A stretch of 64,000 nt of DNA, taken from NCBI RefSeq assembly GCF_905404315.1, contig NC_066265.1:24390501-24454500 (forward strand), in the 5' to 3' direction. The translations under genes were made by a program, and so were the position numbers. The notes under the pieces are model-generated. The model searched no databases, had not been told where the DNA came from, and saw only the letters and a list, made by a program, of their open reading frames with translations. The DNA comes from Leptidea sinapis (Eukaryota; Arthropoda; Insecta; Lepidoptera; Pieridae). Positions 1 through 10,378 of the stretch are shown one piece after another (position 1 is the stretch's first letter; each line of letters begins with the position of its first letter).

Positions 1-410
1 CCCAATTCCTTTCATATCTATGACAGCTGGAATTCTAGGGGCTTTTAAAGAAATCTATTCATTTTGACCTGAAGACGGTGGGGAAGTTAATAAGGGGGGC
101 TGAATTCGCGGTGAGACGCATCATCATTACAATTCAATTTTGAGGGAAAATATCCGTGACGAGGTCCTTCGCGCTATTATTCTATTTATACGATTTTTTA
201 TTAGCTTCACTTTTATATCTTTGTATCTCGATATCATTGTTTAGTAAAATCTATTCTTTTTGAATGTTTATATCTAGTACTAGAGAATGAATTCTGCGTA
301 TTTGAAAAATTAAGTCTACTTTTGTAAAGCGTTTTATATAATTTGTTTTTAACTTTCACAATTTACTGTTTAATGTTTGTAAAAACCTTCGATAATTTAT
401 ACGTACGATA
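1..410. other. Unique AT-rich noncoding stretch
   Basis: No ORF, RNA gene or recognisable repeat is visible. A slightly GC-richer patch sits at about 70-180. The stretch ends where the MITE-G copy begins. Confidence 0.5.
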
Positions 411-578
411 AAAACAGGCCAGGAGTGCGTGACAAGCTATGTCTTACACTCTTCATTTCTATTAACACTTTGTGTTAGTGTGCGTGAATTGCTCAAAATA
501 GGAGTTAGTTCTAAAGTCTATTTTTTTCGACGTTTTCACAGCTGTCATAGTCTATCTAGACGTATAAATGATCTAAGG
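411..578 (+). repeat. MITE-G copy 1 (short interspersed repeat)
   Basis: This ~165-bp unit opens with aggccagg, carries a cttacactc motif and a gtgtgcgtg motif, and closes with a block reading cgacgttttcacagctgtca then gtctatctagacgtataaat. The same order of blocks recurs at 6285-6455, partly at 6899-6960, and inverted at 59772-59938. No coding capacity is present. The shared boundaries suggest a non-autonomous DNA element, but no clear terminal inverted repeat or target duplication was found, so the class is open. Confidence 0.7.
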
Positions 579-1764
579 TAAAAACGTGAATTAACTCATT
601 GTACTTACACAACCAAAAAATAAGATGATGAAAATAATTGAGTTATTATATTAAAACCAAACGGTGCTAACAATATTTTTCTCAATAGAAGAGAAATAAA
701 ATATCTTTGATACTCTAAGCATTTCAATGCTGAAGAAAATCCCTTATTCATTAATTAGTTAACGATCTCAATCTAATTATCACACAGTTGAAGCGTAAAA
801 GCTGTTTGATTCTTTATTTCTTTTGATACTGTAAATCTTTATAATTACTCTAAAGATTGTCCCTAATCCGTAAAATTCCGAATCGAGATAATAAGCGCTC
901 CATCTACGTCGTTCCCTCGTCTAATTTATTCGTTTCATTTTTGGTAGTGGCTATATATTACTCTATAGACATAGATTGGATACTAATAAAATTCCTATTT
1001 TTAATTGTAAGCGGAGGATGCCTAGTTTTATTAGTTTTAGAAAGTTAATTATGAACTTGCAACCTGTTTTAGTTCGAGACGAGAGTAGCTTAAGCCTTAT
1101 TCCATTGTTCCAGGCTATTTAACTATAGCAATGGTTCATTTTGCCTAGTAATTAAATATTATACATTTTTCTGTTAGTAGCGTATTTTAATCTGACTAAA
1201 ATGCGCACAGTTCCACGGATACTCGAACTTCGAAGGTCTATTTCCGAAAGCTCAGTGATTTCATAAATTTTAATTTGGGGGAGAAAATGTTTGTAATATC
1301 AGTCAGTTATTAAAATTATTGTAATTTCTCTTTCTAATATTTAATTCAATTTATTATTTATATAAGTATACAAAATTTAAATAAATACTTTTTAAAAGAA
1401 TAAAATGCATGTAATAATAATTGACTTTTTATGATTATAATTTATGGAAACGACGTTAAATGTTTTTTTTTTAATTTTAAGATTATGTAACTTAAAAAAA
1501 TTCTTTTTATTTTCTTTAAATATCTTCTTCACTAGGAATCCTTTATTTTATTGCCTTTTTGCCTTTATTTTCTCCCATGTAACTGAATATATAATATTCT
1601 TGATATTCTTCTTTGGAGAAACATTAATTATTAAGAAATAGACCAAAACTTACTAATATAAAACTTTCTCTTTATTTTTAACTCGTATAATGTTAGGCTT
1701 ATGTTAAGTTAATGTAACTAACAATAAAATAAGTTTTTTTTTTTTATTTGGTTTAATGTCATTC
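579..1764. other. AT-rich noncoding stretch
   Basis: No gene is supported. Short ORFs here (for example at 857-1048 and 1444-1641) are rich in Phe, Ile and Leu, as expected from translated T-rich DNA. Long T and A runs are common. Nothing else recognisable is seen. Confidence 0.5.
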
Positions 1765-1774
1765 TGGTATCCAA

Positions 1775-1962
1775 ATGTTTGCACGAGACTCGTGCCAGAT
1801 TTTGGCGAGGCAACATGTCCTGAGGATGCCTCGTGTAGAGGCGAAGCACGTGTTGAATTGTTTAAAAGACAAATATTGGCGGAATTAACACGAAAGAAAA
1901 CTCAAAAAATTTGGATAATTATGGATTTCCGCAAAGTAACGCCTAATTCAATAAATTTTCAT
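1775..1962 (+). repeat. PLE-C repeat copy 1 with hammerhead-like core
   Basis: This ~190-bp interspersed repeat is shared with 7308-7488 (- strand) and with two inverted pieces at 56027-56112 and 56345-56475. It starts near a small palindrome (gcacgagactcgtgc) and ends near a ggcg/gcct block followed by aattcaataaatttt. It contains the ribozyme-like segment annotated separately. Penelope-like elements are known to carry hammerhead motifs in their terminal repeats, so a Penelope pLTR fragment is the preferred reading. No reverse transcriptase is present. Confidence 0.65.
1812..1862 (+). ncRNA. Hammerhead-ribozyme-like motif, copy 1 (degenerate)
   Basis: Seen: CTGAGGA at 1820-1826; a GCCTC/GAGGC stem II (1828-1832 with 1838-1842) closed by a 5-nt loop; then GAAG in place of GAAA (1843-1846); a short self-complementary stem III; and a GTT triplet (1852-1854) where GTC is usual. 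Stem I can form from TC (1818-1819) with GA (1855-1856), then a 2x2 internal loop, then AACA (1812-1815) with TGTT (1859-1862). One extra nucleotide lies between the CUGANGA box and stem II. The altered GAAA box and cleavage triplet suggest weak or lost activity. Confidence 0.5.
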
Positions 1963-2172
1963 TCTGTAATTTAGTTTGAGAATAAAAGGCTTATTAATTT
2001 TTATTTTATTTAACAATACCTGAATTATAAAAATATTAACTAGAAAGTGGCAGTTATCTACCATTGACTTGATTTCATGCCCCTCCCTACAGCTTTGATT
2101 TTCATGGTGTTAGTTCTCGTAATCTAATTTAAAAAATCTCTTGTACATCAGAACACACGACATCTTTTTTAT
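1963..2172. other. Noncoding spacer
   Basis: AT-rich sequence between the PLE-C copy and a Rep-A copy. Nothing recognised. Confidence 0.4.
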
Positions 2173-2477
2173 GATAATAAGAGACGAGACGAGCAGGACG
2201 TTCAGCTGATGGTAATTGATACGCCCTGACCCATTACTATGCAGTGCCGCTCAGGATTCTTGAAAACCCCAAAAATTCTGAGTGGCATTACAATTGCGCT
2301 CGTCACCTTGAGACATAAGATGTTAAGTCTCATTTGCCCAGTAATTTCACTAGCTACGCCTCCCTTAAGACCGTAACACAGTAACTCTTACACATTACAG
2401 CTTCACGGCAGAAAAGCGCCGTTGTGGTACCCATAATATAGTCGGCATCCCGTGCAATGGAACCTCCCACTGGTGTA
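2173..2477 (-). mobile_element. Rep-A copy 1 (SINE-like, full length)
   Basis: Rep-A is a ~300-bp family. Read in its A-tail orientation it begins ccagtgggaggctcctttgc, passes through a ggtaccacaacggcgcc block, a ctagtgaaattactgggc block and a palindromic gagcggcact / agtgccgctc pair, and ends catcagctgaacgtcctgct followed by ttattttcataaaaa. This copy is on the - strand and spans both ends. It has point changes and a damaged gcc/gta block. The short ORFs that overlap it on both strands are not genes. Confidence 0.9.
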
Positions 2478-2479
2478 AT

Positions 2480-3020
2480 CTTAGCTGAGGCTAAATGCAC
2501 TTCTTCACCCAGCGAATCTTCGAGGCAACTCGGGTTGACCTTGCCCGAACACAAAATAAAGTGTACGGCGCGCCTAAGGTTTCCACTTCAAATATACACA
2601 TTTTCAAAGCTTACGCAAACTTTGAAGGTGCATAGCAACAATAATTAATGTACTCCACAAACTTATACGATACTTCGATAGACATTAGCAGCTGTCACGG
2701 TGTCGCTGACTTAATAACAGTATTTATAAGGAAAACTGAGTTGAACACGAAAATACAATTTGGAAAAAGGTGGAAGTTGTCAGAGTAACGAGACTTAAAC
2801 ATTATGTGGGCGGGAACGCGCCAGACATACTGTAGCAAAGAATAACAAGAGATTGCGCTTTTCCTTTGAATAAATAATGATCGTAATGAATTTATGGAGT
2901 AGTAACTACGTTTTTTTTTTATTCCATAATATTCTTATTATTGATACGATGTGTGATGCATTTCGCTTACTTACTAATTGTCACAAACTTCTAATTTTTA
3001 TTTTTTGCATTCAAATTTAG
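2480..3020. other. Noncoding spacer
   Basis: No gene, RNA or known repeat is seen. There is a T-run at about 2911-2920. Confidence 0.4.
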
Positions 3021-3021
3021 A

Positions 3022-3252
3022 ACGCCTTAAGGAATCTTGAAAAACCGAAAAATTCTGAGCGGCGCTACTATTGCATTCTTCACCTTGAGACATATGATGT
3101 TAAGTATTATTTGCCCATTAATTTTACAAGCTAGGGCGCCCATCAATCGAAACACAATAATGCTACACATTATTGCTTCACGGCAGAAAAAGGTACCGTT
3201 GTGACTACCCACAATAAAGTCGGCATCCTGTACAAAGGAGCCTCCTACTGGT
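3022..3252 (-). mobile_element. Rep-A copy 2 (lacks the A-tail end)
   Basis: It matches Rep-A from the aagaatcctgag region to the fixed 5' end at about 3252 (ctactggtaaa on the + strand). The 3' tail of the element, which would lie to the left, is missing, so this is a 3'-truncated or recombined copy. Confidence 0.85.
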
Positions 3253-3917
3253 AAACTTGAATTTTATGATAAGTTTTTAAGCTTATCCATTTTATACACG
3301 TTTATGCAAAAATAAAAACACGTAAAATGAAAGCCTTTATCTTTGTAATATTAGTTAAGATTAATACCAAATTAACAGTTATCTAAAAAATAAGCCAATT
3401 ATCTTTTTATTTTATAAACAATTCGATACAATATCTTTGTTCATTTAATTAGGGGTTCCTCATAAAAAAGCTATTTGTAAATTACTTACTCAAAACGCAA
3501 GTAATTAGCGCGTTTTTCCGCTAGCTTTCAGGAATTCGAACTTTTCAATTAAGCTTGTTTGAGGATGTTGGCGGATTTTCGGGTATACTTTATAGAAAAT
3601 CCCGTTGGACATTGTATTTGTATTTAAATACATTTGTTATTATGGAAAAACTTTTAAATTTAATGTAGCTTGGGACTTTTTTTAAACATTTTTTTAACAG
3701 CAACTGATAGCCAAGAAATAATAAATGCTACTCTTAAGCTACAAGCACCAACCCGTCGCACCCGCCATACCGTCCCATGTTTTTCATACCGCACTGTCAC
3801 TCGACATATTCTCAAAATCGTAATTCGTCGTTAAATATATAATATCAAACAATTACGACAGTCAAAATAACTAATGTTGTGATTACATTTACATTTCCGT
3901 CTATAAAACAAATACCA
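3253..3917. other. Noncoding spacer
   Basis: AT-rich, with no supported gene. It ends at the A that flanks a Helitron insertion. Confidence 0.4.
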
Positions 3918-4293
3918 TCTATATAAAAAAAAATTAATTGCTGTTCGTTAGTTTCGCTAAAACTCCAGAACGGCTGGATCGATTTGGCTAATTTTGGTCT
4001 TGAATTATTTGTGGAAGTCCAGAGAAGGTTTAAAAGGTGAATAAATAGGAAAATGCTGCTAAATTAAATAAAAACAACAAATATGTTTTTCCTTTGATGT
4101 GTCCATACCTAATTTCTATGAAAGAATTTATTGACGCACGGTTTGACAGTTCTGCTGTGAAACAATTTCATTACGACAGCAGGGTGCATATTCTACGAAG
4201 TAATTTTTGATGTTATGATTTATTATTGACAAATTCATATAAAAACATTATTTTATTTATTATATACAGAACAACGTCTGTCGGGTCAGCTAG
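3918..4293 (+). mobile_element. Non-autonomous Helitron copy 1
   Basis: It begins TCTATATAAAA immediately after an A and ends cgggtcagCTAG immediately before a T, the A^T insertion context and 5'-TC/3'-CTAG ends that define Helitrons. The interior carries an aacggctggatcgatttggc block common to insect Helitrons. At 376 bp it has no Rep/helicase ORF, so it would depend on an autonomous relative. Its 3' end matches the copy at 46286-46618. Confidence 0.8.
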
Positions 4294-5100
4294 TCTATAA
4301 TAAAAATATCATAATAACCAAATACCTCACATAAGATATACGAGTACACATACACACACACGTAAGTAAACTAAATGTTATACGAACTCACTTTTTTTTC
4401 TTGTTTCAGTAATTTATCTTTAATAAGCTACTTAATAATTTTGTCTTGCCTAAATAATATAAAATCTCTGTTGGCCCATGTCTTGTTATACAATACTTTA
4501 GCAAATAAGTAATGTTATGTCCTGTAGATTTTATGAAATAAATAAATAAAAAAAATACAAAAATTATGGTTAATCAAGGGTTGATTAAAATATTTTACGA
4601 ATATTACAAACAGCAACATAAGTCATAATGTCATTGACTCCCTGCGTAAGGGAGCTAATTTCTAGAAATTACTATTATTTTTGTTACACTACTTTAAATA
4701 ATCTGTATGTCTCTAAATCTTTTGTACATGCCAGTTATTGATATTTTTGGTATGTGTCTTTTCGTTTTAAGTCTCCTTGTTGATATTTTTAGATTTGTGC
4801 ATAAATATTGTTGGTTTGTCGAATAAAGTAAAAAAAAAAAAAAGTGACCATGTAATAAATAATGTAAGCGATAATGACGAAGGAAAACAAACCAAAGAAA
4901 ATCGTCGCTGGCGCTAAAGTAGAACCTTAACCTGTAATCACGGTGCCCCCAGATCAATCCTTGCCAGCCACGTAACAATGTGTTTAAGTCAAATTCGATT
5001 CAAATTAAGAAAAAACTTTATTTACTGAAAACTGTGATGATTTGTAGCACAGGTCTTCATTACCTCTTTCAAGCACTGGTCTCTCACATTTCAATCTAAA
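4294..5100. other. AT-rich spacer with CA-rich microsatellite
   Basis: A short imperfect (CA)n tract lies at about 4348-4362. A poly-A run is at about 4830-4843. The ORF on the - strand at 4694-4978 is rich in Phe, Tyr and Leu and shows no domain I recognise, so it is not called. Confidence 0.4.
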
Positions 5101-5290
5101 TCCCTACTAATATTATAAATGTGAATGTAAGTTTGTTTCTTACGCTTTTACGCCGGAGCTACTGAACCAATTTTGATGAAATCTGGTACAGCGATAGACT
5201 AGAGCTTGAGAAAGAACATAGGCTTCATTTTTTCCCGGAAAAACCCATAGTTCCCGCGGGATTTGTGAAAAACTATTCCAATAGTAGGTT
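5101..5290 (+). mobile_element. Helitron 5' fragment
   Basis: It starts TCCCTACTAATATTATAAAT directly after an A, followed by the typical gtttgtttcttacgctttta and ctactgaaccaattttgatg blocks seen at the 5' side of lepidopteran Helitrons. No CTAG end is found downstream, so the element is 3'-truncated or fused to other sequence. Confidence 0.65.
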
Positions 5291-6284
5291 TAGTTTCTCA
5301 TAGCAATCTTCCTCGAAATAAGATTCCGCGAAAACGGGAACCGGAACTGGAATTGGACATGAGATAATCGTCAACTCAAAACATGCTTATTATTATTAAA
5401 AACCTTTTAACTACGCGGATCACGGGCATCAGTTGATATCGATATAAATAAACAGTATATCGTGTGATTATGAGAGAAAATAAATATATTTTGAATCTGA
5501 ATTATGAACATTATAAGTTATTCAGTGCAAGAGCGGATTAAGTACAAAAGTTTCATAAAAAATAGTATTCAATTAAGTGTAACAATATTCAATAATAATT
5601 TATTAGATGCTATATCGACGGTCTGTTACGTTCTTATCATTCCTCTGGTGTAACATCATCCATCATCTCTTACACTTTTTGTTCCGACTTACGGCAAATA
5701 GATTTATTTAATACAACGGTAACGAAATTAAAACACCAGCTCAGCAAAATATTTTCCGAATAATATCGACAATAACGCCTAAATTTGTATAACATAATAA
5801 GTTAAATTTGAATTTATATAAATTTATTATTAAGTACAATATAGTGTAGACTGAAGAGTATATGACTAAGCAAAATAGTATTCAATAAATGTCAGCATTT
5901 ATTGAACACGTGCATGTAGATGCACGTCCGTTTATGTATAATAGATAGCATTCTTAACTAACGAATCTTTCTTACCATGTCGCTAGATCAGATTTTCTTA
6001 TCCTCGATTTATTAATATTAATCTAGTAACTATTTATTATGTAATTATCTGCGAAAACTTGTAAATAGCCTTTTATGAAAATATTTTCCTAACTATTATT
6101 GTATTTAACTGTAAGTGTAATTGGAAACAATTACAATAAAATAAGTTAAAATAAAATAAAATATTTGAGGCTAGCTGAGAGGCGTAGCAATGCTACGTAA
6201 TCTATAATACCCCTAATATAAATCCTCAAAAATCTGGCTCACAATTACAAAAAAATTATTCGTGGCTTAAGCTAATGTAGACAT
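5291..6284. other. Noncoding spacer with twin hairpins
   Basis: No gene is seen. Two perfect hairpins lie side by side at 5881-5906 and 5908-5927 and are annotated separately. Confidence 0.4.
5881..5927. repeat. Two adjacent perfect hairpins
   Basis: The first is an 11-bp stem (TTCAATAAATG with CATTTATTGAA, loop tcag, 5881-5906). The second follows after one base: a 7-bp stem (ACGTGCA with TGCACGT, loop tgtaga, 5908-5927). No flanking repeat explains them. Confidence 0.75.
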
Positions 6285-6455
6285 TAGCTAGTCTAGCGTA
6301 GAGCCTACGTCTTACACTCGCGATACGTATGACAATTTGACGTGTTTGTGTGCGTGCATTGCTAAAAATAGAGGTTAGTTCTAAACACAATTTTTTTCGA
6401 CATACGCAGCTGTCACAGTCTATCTTAGGAAGTAACATTAGCATAGGCGTTTCCC
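6285..6455 (+). repeat. MITE-G copy 2
   Basis: It has the same block order as the copy at 411-578: the tcttacactcgcgatacgta block, the gtgtgcgtgcattgctaaaa block and the cagctgtcacagtctatct end. It diverges beyond agtctatct, where the gacgtataaatga end is lost. Confidence 0.7.
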
Positions 6456-6898
6456 ACATTAAAGAATTTTAAAACAATATACCGCCGAACTAACACGTGT
6501 GATAAAATAATTAGTGTGATAAGGATTGAAACTCGTAAATAAAAAGTCGAAGATCAGTTTCCTCTTCAACAATTTCCTCCTCCAAAAGTAAACCAATCGT
6601 AACGTAATTTTGGAAACTGAATTTGATGTGTCGGTTTGTTTCAGTTTTTCACATTTTGATGTTAGATTTGTATATTCAAACAGTGGTTTAAAGTGCGACT
6701 TAACTCTACTTCTGTCACGCTTTGAACCACTGTGTGAAGTATTTGAGCACTAACAAAAAAACATCAAAAAAAGAAAAATCAGAGAGATTCAGATCTTATT
6801 TAAAAATATTTTTGTATCTAGGGTTAAAAAACAATTAGAAAAGATCCGAGATCGTATGTATGGAAAGATAGTCATTAATGATTTGTTAACTGTGAACC

Positions 6899-6960
6899 TC
6901 AATTTTTTTTTCGACGTTTTCGCAGCTGTCACAGTCTATCTAGAGGTATAAATGATGTAA
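6899..6960 (+). repeat. MITE-G copy 3 (3' part only)
   Basis: Only the distal block is present: a T-run, cgacgttttcgcagctgtca, cagtctatctagaggtataa, atga. It is shorter than the other copies. Confidence 0.65.
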
Positions 6961-7307
6961 TCTATTTTCTTCAATTATTCCATCCACAGATAATAGAACT
7001 GTGATAAAATCAATACAGTTGAAATTGATTTGACAATTTCAAAATGTCATCGCAGAAATTTTCGTGGTGTGTCGATAAAGGATTAACGCATGACGTTCAC
7101 GTTCATGAACGATAAATTGAAGCCATCGTCACAGGTTAAACTTAGGCTGTGAACATACTGAATGAATGCCTGATTTAGATTTACTTTTTGAAGGGAGACT
7201 GAGCTGTAACTGTTGGCAATGTAACGCTTCGGGTAAGTCGGCTCGAGTCGAATAAGAGAGGCAGCTAGAGCAATATTTAACAAAAATAACACAAGTATTG
7301 GTAAATT
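6961..7307. other. Noncoding spacer
   Basis: The overlapping - strand ORFs ending at 7083 and 7129 run into the PLE-C repeat and have no recognisable domain, so they are not called as genes. Confidence 0.35.
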
Positions 7308-7488
7308 TATTGAAGTAGGCGTTACTTTGCGGAAATTCATAATTACGCAAATGATTTGAGCTTTCTTTAGTGTTAATTCCGCCAATATTGGTCTTTAAAC
7401 AATTTGACACCTGTTTCGCCTCTACACGAGGCATCCTCAGGACGTGTTGTCTCGCCAAAATCTGGCACGAGCTCTCGTGCAAAACTTA
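7308..7488 (-). repeat. PLE-C repeat copy 2 with hammerhead-like core
   Basis: Inverted copy of the repeat at 1775-1962, with the same gcacgag palindrome at its start (now at about 7467-7482), the same ribozyme-like core and the same gcgttactttgcggaaattc block near its end. It is better preserved in the core than copy 1. Confidence 0.65.
7398..7449 (-). ncRNA. Hammerhead-ribozyme-like motif, copy 2 (core intact)
   Basis: On the - strand: CTGAGGA (7434-7440), a perfect 5-bp stem II (GCCTC 7428-7432, GAGGC 7418-7422, loop GTGTA), GAAA (7414-7417), a 2-3 bp stem III and a GTC cleavage triplet (7406-7408). All invariant core residues of the hammerhead fold are present. The first base pair of stem I is lost because the base after GTC is A opposite C. 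One extra nucleotide separates CUGANGA from stem II, as in the other copies. Confidence 0.55.
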
Positions 7489-8283
7489 TTTGTACAAGTA
7501 TAGGTATTTTAACAAAAAAAGTTATATTTCTCATATTCACGCCTTAAGTTTAATATGACTCGACAAATAGGAATCAATATGTGTTTCTGTTCCAATCGTA
7601 TCATCTTCAGGGCTACGACAGCTAGGTCAATTTCTTTTTTCAGTACTATCAACATTTCTAGATAGCTTCTGCATAGATCTGTTTATACACTGTGTCGCAG
7701 ATTATCTCCATGAACGGTTCAATATTTACTTTATATCGTTTAGCAAGTGTGTACCTAGTATATTGGCCGGTCAAAGAAGATTAATTGGTGGTGACCTGTT
7801 AAGGATTAGGCACTTACGCCTTTTGACTAATTTTGAGATTTTATTTATTTATATCAAATTGTGCCTTATCTGAATTTTATTTATAATTTCTTGTTCGGTT
7901 TGATTGAATAAAACAAAAATTGCGTGAGATAATTAGATATTTCAGTCACTAGTAGGTTTATTTTTGAAGTAACGTAAGTAGTAAAAAAGAAAAAAATATC
8001 AGATTAAATTTTTACGATGCGCGGGCACACCATCACGCAAATTCGACACACTGACGTTACCTGGTCTACTAGACCATTTGTATCATACTTCAGAGTATAT
8101 TATGCGGTATAATATTTTTTTTTTAATTACAAACTGATACTTTATTTATTTATACAAAAATTTAATAATTATTGTTTTTGATATTCGACCTTAAATTGAG
8201 GTTCACAGAAAAGCTCTGTCTTAACTTAAGTCAGAATTAACTTGAAGGTTTTTGACCACCTCCCACTATTAATATATTAGTTT
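7489..8283. other. Noncoding spacer
   Basis: No gene, RNA or recognised repeat. Confidence 0.4.
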
Positions 8284-8362
8284 TTTATGTAAATAAGGGA
8301 CGAGACGGGCAGGACGTTCAGCTGATGGTAATTGATACGCCCTGCCCATTACAATGCAGTAT
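8284..8362 (-). mobile_element. Rep-A copy 3 (3' tail fragment)
   Basis: Only the ~75 bp next to the A-tail is present (gggacgagac, aggacgttcagctgatggta, attgatacgccctgcccatt). The copy breaks off at 8362, where the short retroposed insert and its duplication begin. Confidence 0.85.
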
Positions 8363-8363
8363 T

Positions 8364-8459
8364 AACGCGACTTTTTTTTTTTCCACGCAAAATAGGCGCG
8401 CTGTAGTCGTCGAGTTGCGGATAATAGCCCGTGATAACCTATAACCTAACGCGACTTTT
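8364..8459 (-). mobile_element. Retroposed scrap with 12-bp target duplication
   Basis: A direct repeat AACGCGACTTTT occurs at 8364-8375 and again at 8448-8459. Between them lies a T-run (a poly-A tail read on the - strand) followed by ~70 bp of GC-richer sequence. This is the layout of a short target-primed retroinsertion. The insert matches no other sequence in the window. Confidence 0.5.
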
Positions 8460-10150
8460 GATTGCGTTCTTTCGGCTAAAATGTCAATTGCCTAGAGAGA
8501 ATAATTATTAATAAAAACTATATAGGCATTAGGTACTAAAGTAGGTACTAACTCACAAATCAGCCCCATGCTCATTCGTGAGTTGGTAAAATAAAAGAAA
8601 TCTTTCTAATGCGTAAGTGATTGAAATTTTCTAGGTGTTTTTCGTATAAAAATAATTTCCAAGCCCCTCAGTAATTGTAAGCACAATTTCAAATATATCA
8701 CTGGCAACAATATAAAAGGGAAATAAAATAACAAAGCGAACGGTCCGGGTCTCATTTAGACAAATCGCTAGCGGTAAGGTCAGATACCAATAACAAGTCC
8801 AACATACTATTGTGCAAGTCATCATTAGACCATTTCCGTATACTCAACAGATTTCATTCGATTCTTAACCTTATGACTTGACAGCTTCGATTCGTTTTGA
8901 TGTAGCTCGGATAAAGCTATATTTCTTAGTTTAGTGCAACAGGACACCCGAATAACAGGGAACATGATCGTCAATCGAATTTGACAATAATTCTATTTTA
9001 TGACCTCATAGGTGATTTCATATTACATTCTTGAAAATTTTATTACATTATGACATTGTATATTTTTGCCAAAGTGTATAATATGTAATACTAGCTATTT
9101 TTTGTCTTAAATATGACTGTCTTGCCTTATCTATAAGATAGATTTAGAAAGCCTTTAGCCATAGAGATTCATTCTAGATGAACTAAGGAGATATTGTATT
9201 TATGTAAAACTATCACGCCCGTCCAAATGGATATAAATATTTTAAATAATATATGAATAATGCTAGCTGAGAGGATGTTTAGATATGGATGATATATTAA
9301 TGCTAAATCACCTCGTAAATCTGGTGATAATATTCAATAATTATTATTAAAATTTAACTAGAAGATCTATAAACTACCTAACAAACAAACACACAAACAT
9401 GTCTTTAGTTTATTACTATTATTAAAAATGGCGTCGGTACCATGACGTCATGACCTTTTTATTCCATTTTTTTAATGAAAATAGAATGACACTCATATTC
9501 TTAACATTTTATATTTTTAAGAAGCTGTTAATTATTTCCTGTAATCCAGGGATGCACTAAGGGACAGTTAACGAGTACCAAGAAAAGATGAGCATGTATG
9601 AAAGTTTTGTTGCAAGTCTTGAAAAGCAAGACCATTCTTTAATTGATGGGAACACAGGCTTGATTGTATATATGTATTGAGAAAAACTAATAAGATATGC
9701 TTTTGTTTCAGTTACAAGTTTTAGCGTATGTTCACATTTTAATACAATTTAATAGGACATCGAATGTAATCTTAATAACGTATCACCATCAACTAATAAA
9801 CGAGCCGCTAAAAGTGATATTAGTTGCCATTACGTCTATCAATAATTTTAGAAAAATGATTCCAAAATGAGCTTTATCGTTATGAAATAAGGAGTAATCT
9901 TCTGCAGCATAAGATCGTTAGACTTAATTCGATCGTGAACTTTACTGTCTCCTTATTTAAGTCAGCTTCCATAATAAAACACGGGGGAGTCGTATTGTAG
10001 AGCAAAGCAAACTAGCACTTGTTGCGTTTTAGTTAATTAATCCTTGAGTTATACCAGGTTTACTACGCTTCAATGATTTCAATATTTTTATTCGACGGTT
10101 AAATTACTAATAGTTGATATTGTTACTAACTACCGTTGACAAGGAGTTGT
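8460..10150. other. Noncoding spacer
   Basis: No gene is supported. The 64-residue - strand ORF at 8631-8825 is hydrophobic but has no recognisable domain. No dispersed repeat was recognised. Confidence 0.4.
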
Positions 10151-10191
10151 CTTATTTAGTAATACGGCTTTACTCACGATTTATCGGTGTG

Positions 10192-10241
10192 GGTACCGAC
10201 TAGTTTCGGACCATTAGGAGGTACTTCATCAGGGTGAAACC
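10192..10241 (-). ncRNA. Hammerhead-ribozyme-like motif, second family
   Basis: On the - strand, in order: a stem I strand GGTTTCACC (10233-10241), CTGATGA (10226-10232), a stem II of GTACC/GGTCC with one mismatch, GAAA (10204-10207), C and a two-base loop, then GTC (10198-10200), and GGTACC (10192-10197). Stem I pairs as GGT/ACC, a 3-nt bulge, then ACC/GGT. This is the layout of type I hammerheads with a very short stem III described from Penelope-like elements. The predicted cleavage point is between 10198 and 10197. Confidence 0.65.
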
Positions 10242-10281
10242 AACCAAAGTAACCCAAAATATATTTATATATTAGTATACG

Positions 10282-10378
10282 ACAGCGTTGCGAAACTGAA
10301 GTGGCTGTGGGCAGGGAACATAGCTCCACGGACAGATAGCCATTGGGGTAGTAAAGTCGTCGAATGGCGACTACATAC
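10282..10378 (+). pseudogene. RTE-type LINE reverse transcriptase C-terminal fragment
   Basis: Translation gives fragments of the conserved RTE tail KLKWLWAGNIAPRTDSHWG...KVVEWR, matching the better copy at 10531-10690. It is short, with substitutions, and stops at the right arm of the inverted repeat. It is a dead fragment. Confidence 0.7.

Noticed and set aside
4694..4978. 94-codon - strand ORF
   Set aside because: Its composition is dominated by Phe, Tyr, Leu and Arg as expected of AT-rich antisense DNA, with no motif and no splice or promoter support.
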